The position numbers and the translations under genes were made by a program. Shown here piece by piece: positions 16,418-23,756 of a stretch of DNA of 64,000 nucleotides. Within the stretch, counting starts at the first letter, position 1; every line of letters starts with the position of its first letter. The notes beneath the pieces are model-generated. The model was not told the origin of the DNA, did no database searches, and saw only the letters and a list, made by a program, of their open reading frames with translations. Source of the stretch: CAJCIY01 sp036379355 (GTDB lineage Bacteria; Actinomycetota; Actinomycetes; Mycobacteriales; CAJCIY01); the NCBI GenBank assembly GCA_036379355.1, contig DASVGV010000083.1:1-64000 (forward strand), written 5' to 3'.

Positions 16418-17293
16418 CTAGTTCAGCTCGGCGAGGAAGCGGCTGAACGCCAACGCGGTGGCGACGGGGTCGTTGCCGGTCGGCGTGACCGGGACGACCG
16501 TGGGCGCCTCGCGCGCGGCGGTCGCGGCGGCATCGGCGGCCGTCGGCACAGCCGGCTGCGGCGGCGTGCTCGCCGCGGGTGGTGCGGCGGCCGCCGTCGA
16601 CGCGGTCCCGTGCGTCGGTGCCGTCACCGCCGGCGCCGAGGCGGGCCCGCCGATGCTGCTGTGCTGCGGGGTGCTGCTCGCCGGCCGGGCGGGCGGCGCG
16701 GCGACGACCGGCTTGGGCGCAGGGGGTGGGGCGACGGGTCGCGGCGCCGGTGGCTTGGGTGCCGGCGGCGCGGACGCGGGCTTGCGGAAGTCGAGCGTCA
16801 CGTACAGGTAGCCGCGGGTGTCGCGGGCCGTACCGATGCCGACCTGCGTGTACGCCGAGCTGATCTCGTTGGCGTAGTGCTCGGGCGAGTTGTCGAAGGC
16901 GGTGTCGATCGCCGACACCGATCCGCCCATGCCGACGTTCTCGCCGAGCACCTGCCAGTTGCTGACCTCGCTGGTCAGGGACGCGTTGTGGAAGATCGTC
17001 TGCCGCACCATCATCGCCGCGCTGTGCGCGGTGGCGATCGCGGCGAGGTCCGACGCGACGGACAGGGCGGGCAGGCCGTGCGCGGCCCGCAGGCCGTTCA
17101 GGTGCGCGAGGAACCCCGCGTTGTCCGACGCGTCGGCGTGTGCGGCCGGAGCCATGCCGACGACGGCGCCGCCGGCCAGCAGGGTCGCGGCGGTCACCAG
17201 CGCCAGTGACGCGCGCCGCCCCCGCGACCGGCGGGGGGCGCGGTGTGCGGCGGCGGGTGGCCGGGGGTCGGACAGGGTGTCCAGGGCGTCCAC
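16418..17293 (-). CDS. Secreted CAP/SCP-domain protein with Pro/Ala-rich tail
   Basis: A 291-residue protein. After a basic n-region (RRSRGRR) comes a signal core ending near AAHADA, then a CAP domain of about 120 residues: FLAHLNGLRAAHGLPAL, AAIATAHSAAM, NWQVLGENVGMG, TAFDNSPEHYANEISSAYTQVGIG and GYLYVTLDFRKP. Conserved His and Glu positions of the CAP cavity are present. The rest is low-complexity Pro/Ala/Thr. The GTG at 17293 is chosen for AGGAGA 8 nt upstream; longer in-frame starts add arginine-rich non-family sequence. Bacterial CAP proteins are envelope-associated, but molecular function is unknown. It converges with the PBP gene. Confidence 0.82.
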   Translation of the reverse strand: MDALDTLSDPRPPAAAHRAPRRSRGRRASLALVTAATLLAGGAVVGMAPAAHADASDNAGFLAHLNGLRAAHGLPALSVASDLAAIATAHSAAMMVRQTIFHNASLTSEVSNWQVLGENVGMGGSVSAIDTAFDNSPEHYANEISSAYTQVGIGTARDTRGYLYVTLDFRKPASAPPAPKPPAPRPVAPPPAPKPVVAAPPARPASSTPQHSSIGGPASAPAVTAPTHGTASTAAAAPPAASTPPQPAVPTAADAAATAAREAPTVVPVTPTGNDPVATALAFSRFLAELN

Positions 17294-17612
17294 GGGTCTG
17301 CTCTCCTGCAGCGTCCCGGGACGTACGCCGCGACGGGGGTCGCGGCCCGCCCGCGTGAGCGGGCTGGGCGGCCGTGACGTTCGGTGGGCCGGCTGGCTCG
17401 AGGAGCCCCGTACCTGTGCGGCCCGCGCTCGCGCGCGGTGTGCCTTTGTCGTGTCGGCGGTCGCCCCGGAGGGGTTTGGGTGTGTTGTCCTCGTGTGTGT
17501 CGTCGCGCTCCCGGCGGGGATGTGCACCCGTTTGGGTGATGACTTCCGGCCGTCACCGCGCCGAGGCGCGCCCGCGTCGCGCCGCCCGTCCGGTGCGCGG
17601 CAGGATCGGGGT
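17294..17612. other. 319-bp divergent intergenic region between CAP and glutaredoxin genes
   Basis: Both genes are transcribed away from this region. It holds the AGGAGA ribosome site of the CAP gene, a GCCCGC-GTGA-GCGGGC hairpin at 17349-17364 and a small CACCC-GTTT-GGGTG hairpin near 17525-17539. I could not find conserved c-di-AMP riboswitch elements or a confident promoter. No additional gene is supported. Confidence 0.4.
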
Positions 17613-17867
17613 GTGCCGCCCGCCGCCCCGCCGCCGCCCCGGGTCCTGCTCTACAGCCGTGTCGGCTGCCACCTGTGCGACGACGCCCGCCGCGTCGTGG
17701 CGGCGGTGACCGAGGAGTCGGGCGCGGGCTTCGCGGAGGTCGACGTCGACGGCGACCCGGCGCTGGTGCGGCGCTACGGCGACGAGGTGCCGGTGGTGTG
17801 CGTCGACGGCCGGCAGATCGGCTTCTGGCGCATCGACGCGTCCCGGCTGCGCGCCGCGCTGGGCTGA
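17613..17867 (+). CDS. Glutaredoxin-like protein (GrxB/NrdH-type thioredoxin fold)
   Basis: An 84-residue thioredoxin-fold protein with YSRVGCHLCDDA near the N-terminus (redox CHLC) and the cis-Pro strand EVPVVCVDGRQIG. Such proteins use thiol reductants for disulfide exchange. The mycobacterial counterpart also lies just upstream of the haem genes. GTG 17613 is preceded by GGATCGGGG. It ends 81 nt before rex and may be separate from the Rex operon, since the Rex operator lies between them. Confidence 0.85.
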   Translation: MPPAAPPPPRVLLYSRVGCHLCDDARRVVAAVTEESGAGFAEVDVDGDPALVRRYGDEVPVVCVDGRQIGFWRIDASRLRAALG

Positions 17868-17884
17868 GCGCCGGCCGTCGATTT

Positions 17885-17900
17885 CGTGAACGGCTTCACA
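17885..17900 (+). promoter_or_regulatory. Rex operator (ROP) in the rex-hem promoter
   Basis: CGTGAACGGCTTCACA matches the Streptomyces Rex operator TGTGAACNNNTTCACA at all but the first base. It sits immediately upstream of a TACCGT -10 box and would overlap the promoter spacer, the expected position for repression relieved by NADH. Confidence 0.85.
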
Positions 17901-17906
17901 TGGGCG

Positions 17907-17912
17907 TACCGT
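17907..17912 (+). promoter_or_regulatory. -10 box TACCGT of the rex-hemACDB operon
   Basis: TACCGT follows the Rex operator by 6 nt. A start near 17919 gives a 30-nt leader with AGGTGAG before GTG 17949. Confidence 0.55.
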
Positions 17913-17948
17913 GCTGAGGACCACCGTTGATCGACCCCAGGTGAGCCC

Positions 17949-18683
17949 GTGACCGTTGACGAGAACGGCTCCCGCGTCGTCTCCGCGGCCCCGTTCCCGC
18001 CCGACGGGGAACCCGTGCCGCGCGAGCGCCCGCGGGTACCCGAAGCCACCGTTGCACGCCTGCCGCTGTACCTCCGGGCGCTGAACACGCTCACCGAGAC
18101 CGGCGCCGTGGTGGTCAGCTCCGAGGAGCTGGCGGTGGCCGCCGGGGTCAACAGCGCGCAGGTGCGCAAGGACCTCAGCCAGCTCGGCTCGTACGGGATC
18201 CGGGGCGTGGGCTACGACGTCACCCACCTCATCCGCGAGATCAGCCGCGAGCTGGGCCTCACCCGCCCGCGCTCGGTCGCGATCGTCGGGATCGGCAACC
18301 TCGGCCATGCGCTCGCGGGTTACGGCGGCTTCGCGCCCCGCGGGGTGCGCATCGGCGCCCTGCTCGACGCCGACCCGGCCCGGATCGGCGAGACCGTGGG
18401 CGGCCTCCCGGTCCGCTCGGTCGACGAGCTCGAGGACGCCATCCGGGAGGAGCAGATCACGATCGGCGTCATCGCGACGCCGGTCGGAGCCGCCCAGGCG
18501 ACCTGCGACCGGCTGGTCGCGGCCGGGGTGCTGTCGATCCTCAACTTCGCGCCGACCACCCTGGTGGTGGGCGACGACGTCGACGTCCGCAAGGTCGACC
18601 TGTCGGTCGAGCTGCAGATCCTGTCGTTCCACGAGCGGCAGCGGTCCGCGCGGCTCCCGGTCCGGACCGAGGTGACCTGGTGA
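17949..18683 (+). CDS. rex: Redox-sensing transcriptional repressor Rex
   Basis: A 244-residue repressor that senses the NADH/NAD+ ratio. The N-terminal winged helix (about 38-90) has LPLYLRAL and VNSAQVRKDLSQLGSYGIRGVGY, the classic Rex DNA-reading segment. The Rossmann domain starts SVAIVGIGNLGHAL and continues with IGALLDADPARIG. The C-terminal swapped helix carries VDLSVELQILSFHE. GTG 17949 has AGGTGAG upstream. It overlaps hemA by 4 nt and is first in an operon with hemA, hemC, hemD and hemB. An operator in its own promoter indicates autoregulation and NADH-responsive haem synthesis. Confidence 0.95.
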   Translation: MTVDENGSRVVSAAPFPPDGEPVPRERPRVPEATVARLPLYLRALNTLTETGAVVVSSEELAVAAGVNSAQVRKDLSQLGSYGIRGVGYDVTHLIREISRELGLTRPRSVAIVGIGNLGHALAGYGGFAPRGVRIGALLDADPARIGETVGGLPVRSVDELEDAIREEQITIGVIATPVGAAQATCDRLVAAGVLSILNFAPTTLVVGDDVDVRKVDLSVELQILSFHERQRSARLPVRTEVTW

Positions 18684-19984
18684 GCGTCCTCGCGGTCGGC
18701 CTGTCGCACCGCTCTGCGCCGACCGACCTGCTCGAGCAGGTCAGCGCGGGCGTCGGCGACCCGCTCAAGCTCCTGCACGAGGTCGCTGCGGGCGAGCACG
18801 TGGCGGAGGCCGCTGTCGTCTCCACCTGCAACCGGGTGGAGATCTACACGAATGTGACCGCCTTCCACGGCGGCCACCTGGACGTGACCGACGCGCTGGC
18901 GCGGGTCAGCGGCATCTCGCTCGACAGCCTCCAGGAGCACCTGTACGTCGACTACGACACCCGTGCCGTCCAGCACCTGTTCGCCCTCGCCTGCGGGCTC
19001 GACTCGATGCTCGTCGGCGAGTCACAGATCCTCGGCCAGCTGCGCGAGAGCCTGAAGGTGGCGCAGGCCGAGGGCACGGTGGGGCGGGTCCTGGGCGAAG
19101 CGCTGCGCCACGCCCTGCGTGTCGGCAAGCGCGCGCGGTCCGAGACCGGCATCGACCGCGCCGGCGCGTCCCTGGTCTCCGTCGCCCTCGAACGAGCCGC
19201 CGCCGAGGTCGGCGACCTCACCGGGGGCCACGCGCTCGTCGTGGGGGCCGGCGCGACGGGCGGCCTGGCCGGCGCGTCGCTGCGCCGCATCGCGGTGGGC
19301 AGCGTCACGGTCGTGAACCGCGGCGACGAGGCGAGCGCCCGCCTGGCCGCGCGGCTCGGTGGCACCTCCCGTCCGCTGGCCGAGCTGCCGGCGGCCCTGG
19401 CCGAAGCCGACGTCGTGGTCACGGCGACCGCCTCGACGAGCACCCTGATCGACGCCGCCACCATCGCCCGGGCCATGGCCGCGCGCCCGGACCGGCCGCT
19501 CGCCGTGGTCGACCTCGGGCTGCCGCGCGACGTCGAGCCGGCCGCCGCCAAGGTGCCGGGCGTCGCCCTGATCAACCTCGACAGCCTGCGGGCCGTGCTC
19601 GACGGTGGCCAGGCCGAGCGCGAGGTCGAGGCGGTCCGCGCCATCGTCGCGGAGGAGGTCGCGCTGTTCCTCGGCTGGCAGCGGGCCTCCCGTGTGGCGC
19701 CGACCGTCGTGGCGCTGCGGTCCCAGGCCGAGCAGCTCGTGCGCGCGGAGCTCGACCGGCTCACGGCGCGCTTGCCCGGGCTCGACGACGACGTGCGCCG
19801 CGAGATCGAGGACACGGTGCGCCGCCTCGCCGAGAAGCTGATCCACGCGCCGACGGTGCGGGTCAAGGAGCTTGCGAGCGAGGCGGGCGGCGACCTCTAT
19901 GCCGACGCTCTGCGCGAGCTGTTCGGACTTCCCCGGGTGCTGCCGACGGCGGTCGCCGGCCCCGACGAGGAGGTGACGCCGTGA
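18680..19984 (+). CDS. hemA: Glutamyl-tRNA reductase
   Basis: A 434-residue enzyme that reduces glutamyl-tRNA(Glu) to glutamate-1-semialdehyde with NADPH, first step of C5 haem synthesis. N-terminal GLSHRSAPTDLLE; the catalytic Cys is in VVSTCNRVEIY (about residue 51). GLDSMLVGESQILGQL binds substrate, the NADPH domain is ALVVGAGATGGLA, and a C-terminal dimerisation helix follows. GTG overlaps the rex stop. Gly-Leu replaces the usual M/A residues after VVGAGATG, a normal actinobacterial variation. Confidence 0.96.
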   Translation: MSVLAVGLSHRSAPTDLLEQVSAGVGDPLKLLHEVAAGEHVAEAAVVSTCNRVEIYTNVTAFHGGHLDVTDALARVSGISLDSLQEHLYVDYDTRAVQHLFALACGLDSMLVGESQILGQLRESLKVAQAEGTVGRVLGEALRHALRVGKRARSETGIDRAGASLVSVALERAAAEVGDLTGGHALVVGAGATGGLAGASLRRIAVGSVTVVNRGDEASARLAARLGGTSRPLAELPAALAEADVVVTATASTSTLIDAATIARAMAARPDRPLAVVDLGLPRDVEPAAAKVPGVALINLDSLRAVLDGGQAEREVEAVRAIVAEEVALFLGWQRASRVAPTVVALRSQAEQLVRAELDRLTARLPGLDDDVRREIEDTVRRLAEKLIHAPTVRVKELASEAGGDLYADALRELFGLPRVLPTAVAGPDEEVTP

Positions 19985-20886
19985 CCACGACCCGCCTGCG
20001 GACGCTGCGACTCGGAACCCGCGGCTCGGCGCTCGCCCGTACCCAGTCCGGCCTCGTCGCCGACGCCCTCACCGCGCACGGGTTCGCCGTCGACCTGGTC
20101 GAGATCACCACCCAGGGCGACACCGACCGCCGCGCGCTGGCGCAGATCGGCGGGACGGGGGTGTTCGCGGCGGCGTTACGGCAGGCGCTGGCGCTCGGCG
20201 AGGTCGAGCTGGCGGTGCACTCGCTCAAGGACCTGCCGGCGGTCCAGCCACCCGACCTGGTGATCGCCGCCGTACCGCCGCGCGAAGATCCCGCGGACGT
20301 GCTCGTCGGGTCGAGCCTGGCGGCGCTCCGGCCCGGCGCGCGTGTCGGCACGGGATCACCCCGCCGTGCCGCACAGCTGGCGGCCATCCGGTCCGACCTG
20401 CACCTGGTCGAGGTACGCGGCAACGTCGACACCCGCCTCGCCGCGGTCGAGTCGGGGCGGCTCGACGCGGTCGTCCTTGCCCGCGCCGGTCTCGCCCGTC
20501 TCGGCCGGCTCGACGCGGTCGCCGAGGTCCTGGACCTGCTGCCGGCACCCGGTCAGGGGGCGCTCGCGGTCGAGTGCCGCCCGGAGCTGGCCTCGAGCCT
20601 CGCGGTCCTCGACGACCCGGCGAGCCGGGTGGCGGTCACCGCCGAGCGGGCGGTGCTCGTCGGGCTGGCCGCCGGCTGCTCGACGCCGATCGGCGCGCGG
20701 GCGGAGCGGGTGGGGACCGGCTGGCGGCTGCGGGCCGTCGTCGGCGCCGATCTGCGGGTGGAGCGGACGACGAGCGACCTGGACCTCGCCGGGGCCGAGC
20801 GCCTCGGCCACGACGTCGCGCACGACCTCCTGGCACGGGGGGCCGGCGCGTACCTGAAGGAACACGACCCGATGGGACAGCACTGA
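19981..20886 (+). CDS. hemC: Hydroxymethylbilane synthase (porphobilinogen deaminase)
   Basis: A 301-residue enzyme joining four porphobilinogens into hydroxymethylbilane. It has LRLGTRGSALARTQS, the catalytic Asp in VHSLKDLP, RRAAQLAAIRSDL, and the dipyrromethane-cofactor Cys in AAGCSTPIGA near residue 236. GTG overlaps the hemA stop (GTGA) and the stop overlaps hemD by 1 nt (TGATG). Confidence 0.96.
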   Translation: MTTTRLRTLRLGTRGSALARTQSGLVADALTAHGFAVDLVEITTQGDTDRRALAQIGGTGVFAAALRQALALGEVELAVHSLKDLPAVQPPDLVIAAVPPREDPADVLVGSSLAALRPGARVGTGSPRRAAQLAAIRSDLHLVEVRGNVDTRLAAVESGRLDAVVLARAGLARLGRLDAVAEVLDLLPAPGQGALAVECRPELASSLAVLDDPASRVAVTAERAVLVGLAAGCSTPIGARAERVGTGWRLRAVVGADLRVERTTSDLDLAGAERLGHDVAHDLLARGAGAYLKEHDPMGQH

Positions 20887-22448
20887 TGGTGAGCAAGAAG
20901 AAGACCCCCGGGGCCATCGCCCTGGTCGGAACCGGACCGGGCGACGCGGCGCTGCTGACGCAGCGGGCCACGCAGCTGATCGAGGAATCCGCGGTCGTCG
21001 GCGGCCCGGCCGCCCTCGTGGCTCGCTTCGCGGCGCTCTACGGTCCCGAGACCGAGGAACGCGCCGACGCGAGCCCGGCCGAACTGGTGACGGAGGCCCG
21101 CGCCGGCCGTTCCGTCGTGTTCCTTGTCGAAGGCGACGTTCTGTCCACGTCGGCCGGAACATCTGCGGCGCAGGCGTTTTCACGCTCCAAGCTCCCGTAC
21201 GAAGTCGTGCCGGGCATCCCGGTGCCGCTGGCGGTGGCCACCTACGCGGGCGTCGCTGCGGGCGGTCCGGTCACGGTGGCCGAGGCGGGCGAGGACGTCA
21301 CGGTCGACTGGGCGGCGCTCGCGTCGGTGCCGGGCACGGTCGTGCTGACCCTTCCGGCGAACCGGGTCGGCAAGGTCGCGGCCGCGCTCGCGGAGCACGG
21401 TCGCAGCGGCAGCGAGCCGGCGGCCGTCACGGTCGACGGGACCACGACGCGGCAGCACACCGTCGTCGGCACGCTCGACACGATCGGCGACGAGGTCGAC
21501 GGCGCCAAGCTGTCGGGGGAGGCCACCTTCGTGGTCGGGCGCACCGTGGCCACCCGCGACCGGTTCTCGTGGTGGGAGTCCCGGCCGCTGTTCGGCCTGC
21601 GGGTGCTCGTGCCGCGTACCCGCGCCCAGGCCGGCGAGACCAGCGCGCTGCTGCGCGGGTACGGCGCGGACCCGCTGGAGGTGCCCACGATCGGCGTGGA
21701 GCCTCCGCGGTCCCCGGCGCCGATGGAGCGCGCGATCAAGGGCCTGGTCTCGGGCCGTTACCAGTGGGTCGCCTTCACCTCCACCAACGCCGTCAAGGCG
21801 GTCCGCGAGCAGCTCGAAGGGGTGGGCCTCGACGCCCGGTCGTTCGCAGGCGTCAAGATCGCGGCGGTGGGCACGGCGACCGCCGAGACGCTGGCGGACT
21901 TCGGGCTGCGCTGCGACCTGCTCCCCTCGGGGGAGCAGTCGTCGGAGGGGCTGCTCGCGGACTTCCCGGACTACGACGACCTGTTCGACCCGCTCGACCG
22001 CGTCTTCCTGCCGCGGGCGGACATCGCGACCGAGACGCTCGTGGCCGGGCTGAAGGAGCGCGGCTGGGCCGTCGACGACATCACCGCGTACCGCACCGTC
22101 CGGGCCAGCCCGCCGCCGGCGCCGGTCCGCGAGGCGATCAAGGGCGGCAAGGTCGATGCGGCGATGTTCACGTCGAGCTCCACGGTCCGCAACCTCGTGG
22201 GCATCGCCGGCAAGCCGCACGACCGCACGGTGATCGCCTGCATCGGCCCGGCCACCGCGGCGACCGCCGCGGAGCTCGGGCTGCGCGTCGACGTGACGCC
22301 GCGCGAGGCGACCGTTCCCGCGCTGGCTGCGGCGCTCGCGGACTTCATGGTCGCCAAGCGGGCCGAGGACGCCCGCCTGGCGGAGGAGGCCGCGCTCGCC
22401 AAGGCCGCGGGCAAGGCGGCCCGTCCCAAGCGGCGCGCCGGCCGGTGA
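20886..22448 (+). CDS. hemD: Uroporphyrinogen-III synthase fused to a degenerate methyltransferase-like domain
   Basis: A 520-residue fusion typical of actinobacteria. Residues about 10-235 resemble uroporphyrinogen-III methyltransferase: ALVGTGPGDAALLTQRA keeps the first SAM motif, but the second block reads LVEGDVLSTSAGT instead of the canonical KGGDPFVFGRG, so methylation is doubtful. Residues about 250-495 are HemD proper: VLVPRTRAQAGETSALL, WVAFTSTNAVKAV, PSGEQSSEGL, LPRADIATETL, AYRTVRA and FTSSSTVRNL. This half cyclises hydroxymethylbilane with inversion of ring D. Lys/Ala/Arg-rich tail. ATG overlaps the hemC stop. Confidence 0.93.
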   Translation: MVSKKKTPGAIALVGTGPGDAALLTQRATQLIEESAVVGGPAALVARFAALYGPETEERADASPAELVTEARAGRSVVFLVEGDVLSTSAGTSAAQAFSRSKLPYEVVPGIPVPLAVATYAGVAAGGPVTVAEAGEDVTVDWAALASVPGTVVLTLPANRVGKVAAALAEHGRSGSEPAAVTVDGTTTRQHTVVGTLDTIGDEVDGAKLSGEATFVVGRTVATRDRFSWWESRPLFGLRVLVPRTRAQAGETSALLRGYGADPLEVPTIGVEPPRSPAPMERAIKGLVSGRYQWVAFTSTNAVKAVREQLEGVGLDARSFAGVKIAAVGTATAETLADFGLRCDLLPSGEQSSEGLLADFPDYDDLFDPLDRVFLPRADIATETLVAGLKERGWAVDDITAYRTVRASPPPAPVREAIKGGKVDAAMFTSSSTVRNLVGIAGKPHDRTVIACIGPATAATAAELGLRVDVTPREATVPALAAALADFMVAKRAEDARLAEEAALAKAAGKAARPKRRAGR

Positions 22449-22467
22449 GCGCCGGCCGGCGGGCGGT

Positions 22468-23460
22468 GTGGCCGTGACGGGATTCCCGGTCGTCCGGCCG
22501 CGCCGGCTGCGACGGACCGCGGCGGTGCGCCGGCTCGTCGCCGACGTGTCCGTGCGCCCCGGGGACCTGGTCCTCCCGCTGTTCGTGAAGGAGGGCATCG
22601 ACGCGCCTGCTCCGATCGCGTCGATGCCCGGCGTCGTGCAGCACACCCGCGAGTCGCTGCGCAAGGCGGCGCACGAGGCGACCGAGGCGGGCGTGGGCGG
22701 GCTGATTCTGTTCGGGATCCCGGCCGTCAAGGACGGCCGCGGATCGGCGGCGGACGACCCGGACGGCGTCGTGCAGCTCGCGCTGCGGGACCTCGTCACC
22801 GACGGCATCTCCGCAGAGACGGTGGTCCTGACCGACCTCTGCCTGGACGAGTACACCGACCACGGTCACTGCGGCCTGCTGACCGCTGCGGGCGAGGTCG
22901 ACAACGATGCGACGCTCGTCCGGTACGGAGAAGTCGCTGTGGCACAGGCAGATGCAGGCTCGGCCATGGTCGCGCCGAGCGGCATGATGGACGGCCAGGT
23001 CGGCGCGATCCGCGCGGCGCTCGACGCGGCCGGGCACCTCGACGTACCCGTGCTCGCCTACTCGGCGAAGTACGCCTCCGCGTTCTACGGCCCATTCCGG
23101 GACGCGGCCGAGTGCACACCCCAGTTCGGAGATCGTGCCTCGTACCAGCAGGATCCGGCTCGGCGCGCCGACGAGGCGCTGCACGAGGTGCGGCTGGACC
23201 TCGAGGAGGGGGCCGATGCCGTGATGGTCAAGCCCGCCCTGCCGTACCTCGACGTGCTGGCCGCGGTCCGCGCGGCCGTGGACGTGCCGGTGTTCGCGTA
23301 CCAGGTCAGTGGCGAGTACGCCATGGTCGAGGCGGCGGCCGCGCACGGCTGGCTGGACCGCGACCGGGTCGTCCTCGAGACGCTGACCGCGATCAAGCGC
23401 GCCGGGGCGGACGCGATCTTGACCTACTGGGCCACCGAGTTCGCCCGCCGACAGCGCTGA
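22468..23460 (+). CDS. hemB: Delta-aminolevulinic acid dehydratase (porphobilinogen synthase)
   Basis: A 330-residue TIM-barrel enzyme condensing two ALA molecules into porphobilinogen. It has RPRRLRRTAAVRRLV, LVLPLFVKEG, the metal-loop region DLCLDEYTDHGHCG, the first Schiff-base Lys in AYSAKYASAFYGPFRDA and the second in VMVKPALPYLD. GTG 22468 is used; GTG 22474 is in frame just after. It lies 19 nt downstream of hemD and is last in the rex-hem operon. Confidence 0.95.
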   Translation: MAVTGFPVVRPRRLRRTAAVRRLVADVSVRPGDLVLPLFVKEGIDAPAPIASMPGVVQHTRESLRKAAHEATEAGVGGLILFGIPAVKDGRGSAADDPDGVVQLALRDLVTDGISAETVVLTDLCLDEYTDHGHCGLLTAAGEVDNDATLVRYGEVAVAQADAGSAMVAPSGMMDGQVGAIRAALDAAGHLDVPVLAYSAKYASAFYGPFRDAAECTPQFGDRASYQQDPARRADEALHEVRLDLEEGADAVMVKPALPYLDVLAAVRAAVDVPVFAYQVSGEYAMVEAAAAHGWLDRDRVVLETLTAIKRAGADAILTYWATEFARRQR

Positions 23461-23476
23461 CACTTCGCCGACCACA

Positions 23477-23505
23477 TTGACGGGCGGCGCCCGGTGTCGC
23501 ACCGT
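23477..23505 (+). promoter_or_regulatory. Promoter TTGACG-N17-CACCGT before a small gene
   Basis: A near-consensus -35 box TTGACG at 23477-23482, a 17-nt spacer and CACCGT at 23500-23505, 5 nt before ATG 23511. This suggests a leaderless transcript for the small gene. Confidence 0.5.
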
Positions 23506-23510
23506 GCCGT

Positions 23511-23735
23511 ATGGAGCACTCGGCACTCGTCCCGCACTGGTGGGTCAACGACCTGCGTGGGCAGGGCCGGGCCGTCCGCGTCTCGGCGCACACCGAGGCC
23601 GGCTTCCTGGTGGTCAGCACGTGGAAGGGCGACGCGTGCGTCGGCACCGTGCGGCTGCTGCCGTCCGAGGCCGCCGAGCTCGTCGCCGGCATCGCGGAAG
23701 GCCTGGCGCGACTGGCTCCCCCGCCGGTGCCGTAG
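23511..23735 (+). CDS. Small hypothetical protein, 74 residues
   Basis: I do not recognise a named family. The peptide begins MEHSALVPHWWVNDLRGQG and forms a plausible small alpha/beta domain, with alternating strands (VRVSAHTEAGFLVVSTW, ACVGTVRLLP) then the helix SEAAELVAGIAEGLARL. Codon use and third-position GC match genuine genes, and a promoter-like sequence lies directly upstream. It follows hemB by 50 nt and converges on the lipoprotein gene. Confidence 0.62.
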   Translation: MEHSALVPHWWVNDLRGQGRAVRVSAHTEAGFLVVSTWKGDACVGTVRLLPSEAAELVAGIAEGLARLAPPPVP

Positions 23736-23756
23736 CCGGCTGCAGCCCCAGCGGCG

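Noticed and set aside
17294..17560. Cyclic-di-AMP (ydaO) riboswitch before the CAP-domain gene
   Set aside because: Such riboswitches often precede actinobacterial wall genes and a CCGAAC segment is present, but the other conserved blocks were not found.
20175..20180. GTTACG inside hemC and other coding copies (32371, 44608) as BldN -35 boxes
   Set aside because: They lie in coding sequence without a matching CGTTG element 16 nt away and do not face a gene start.
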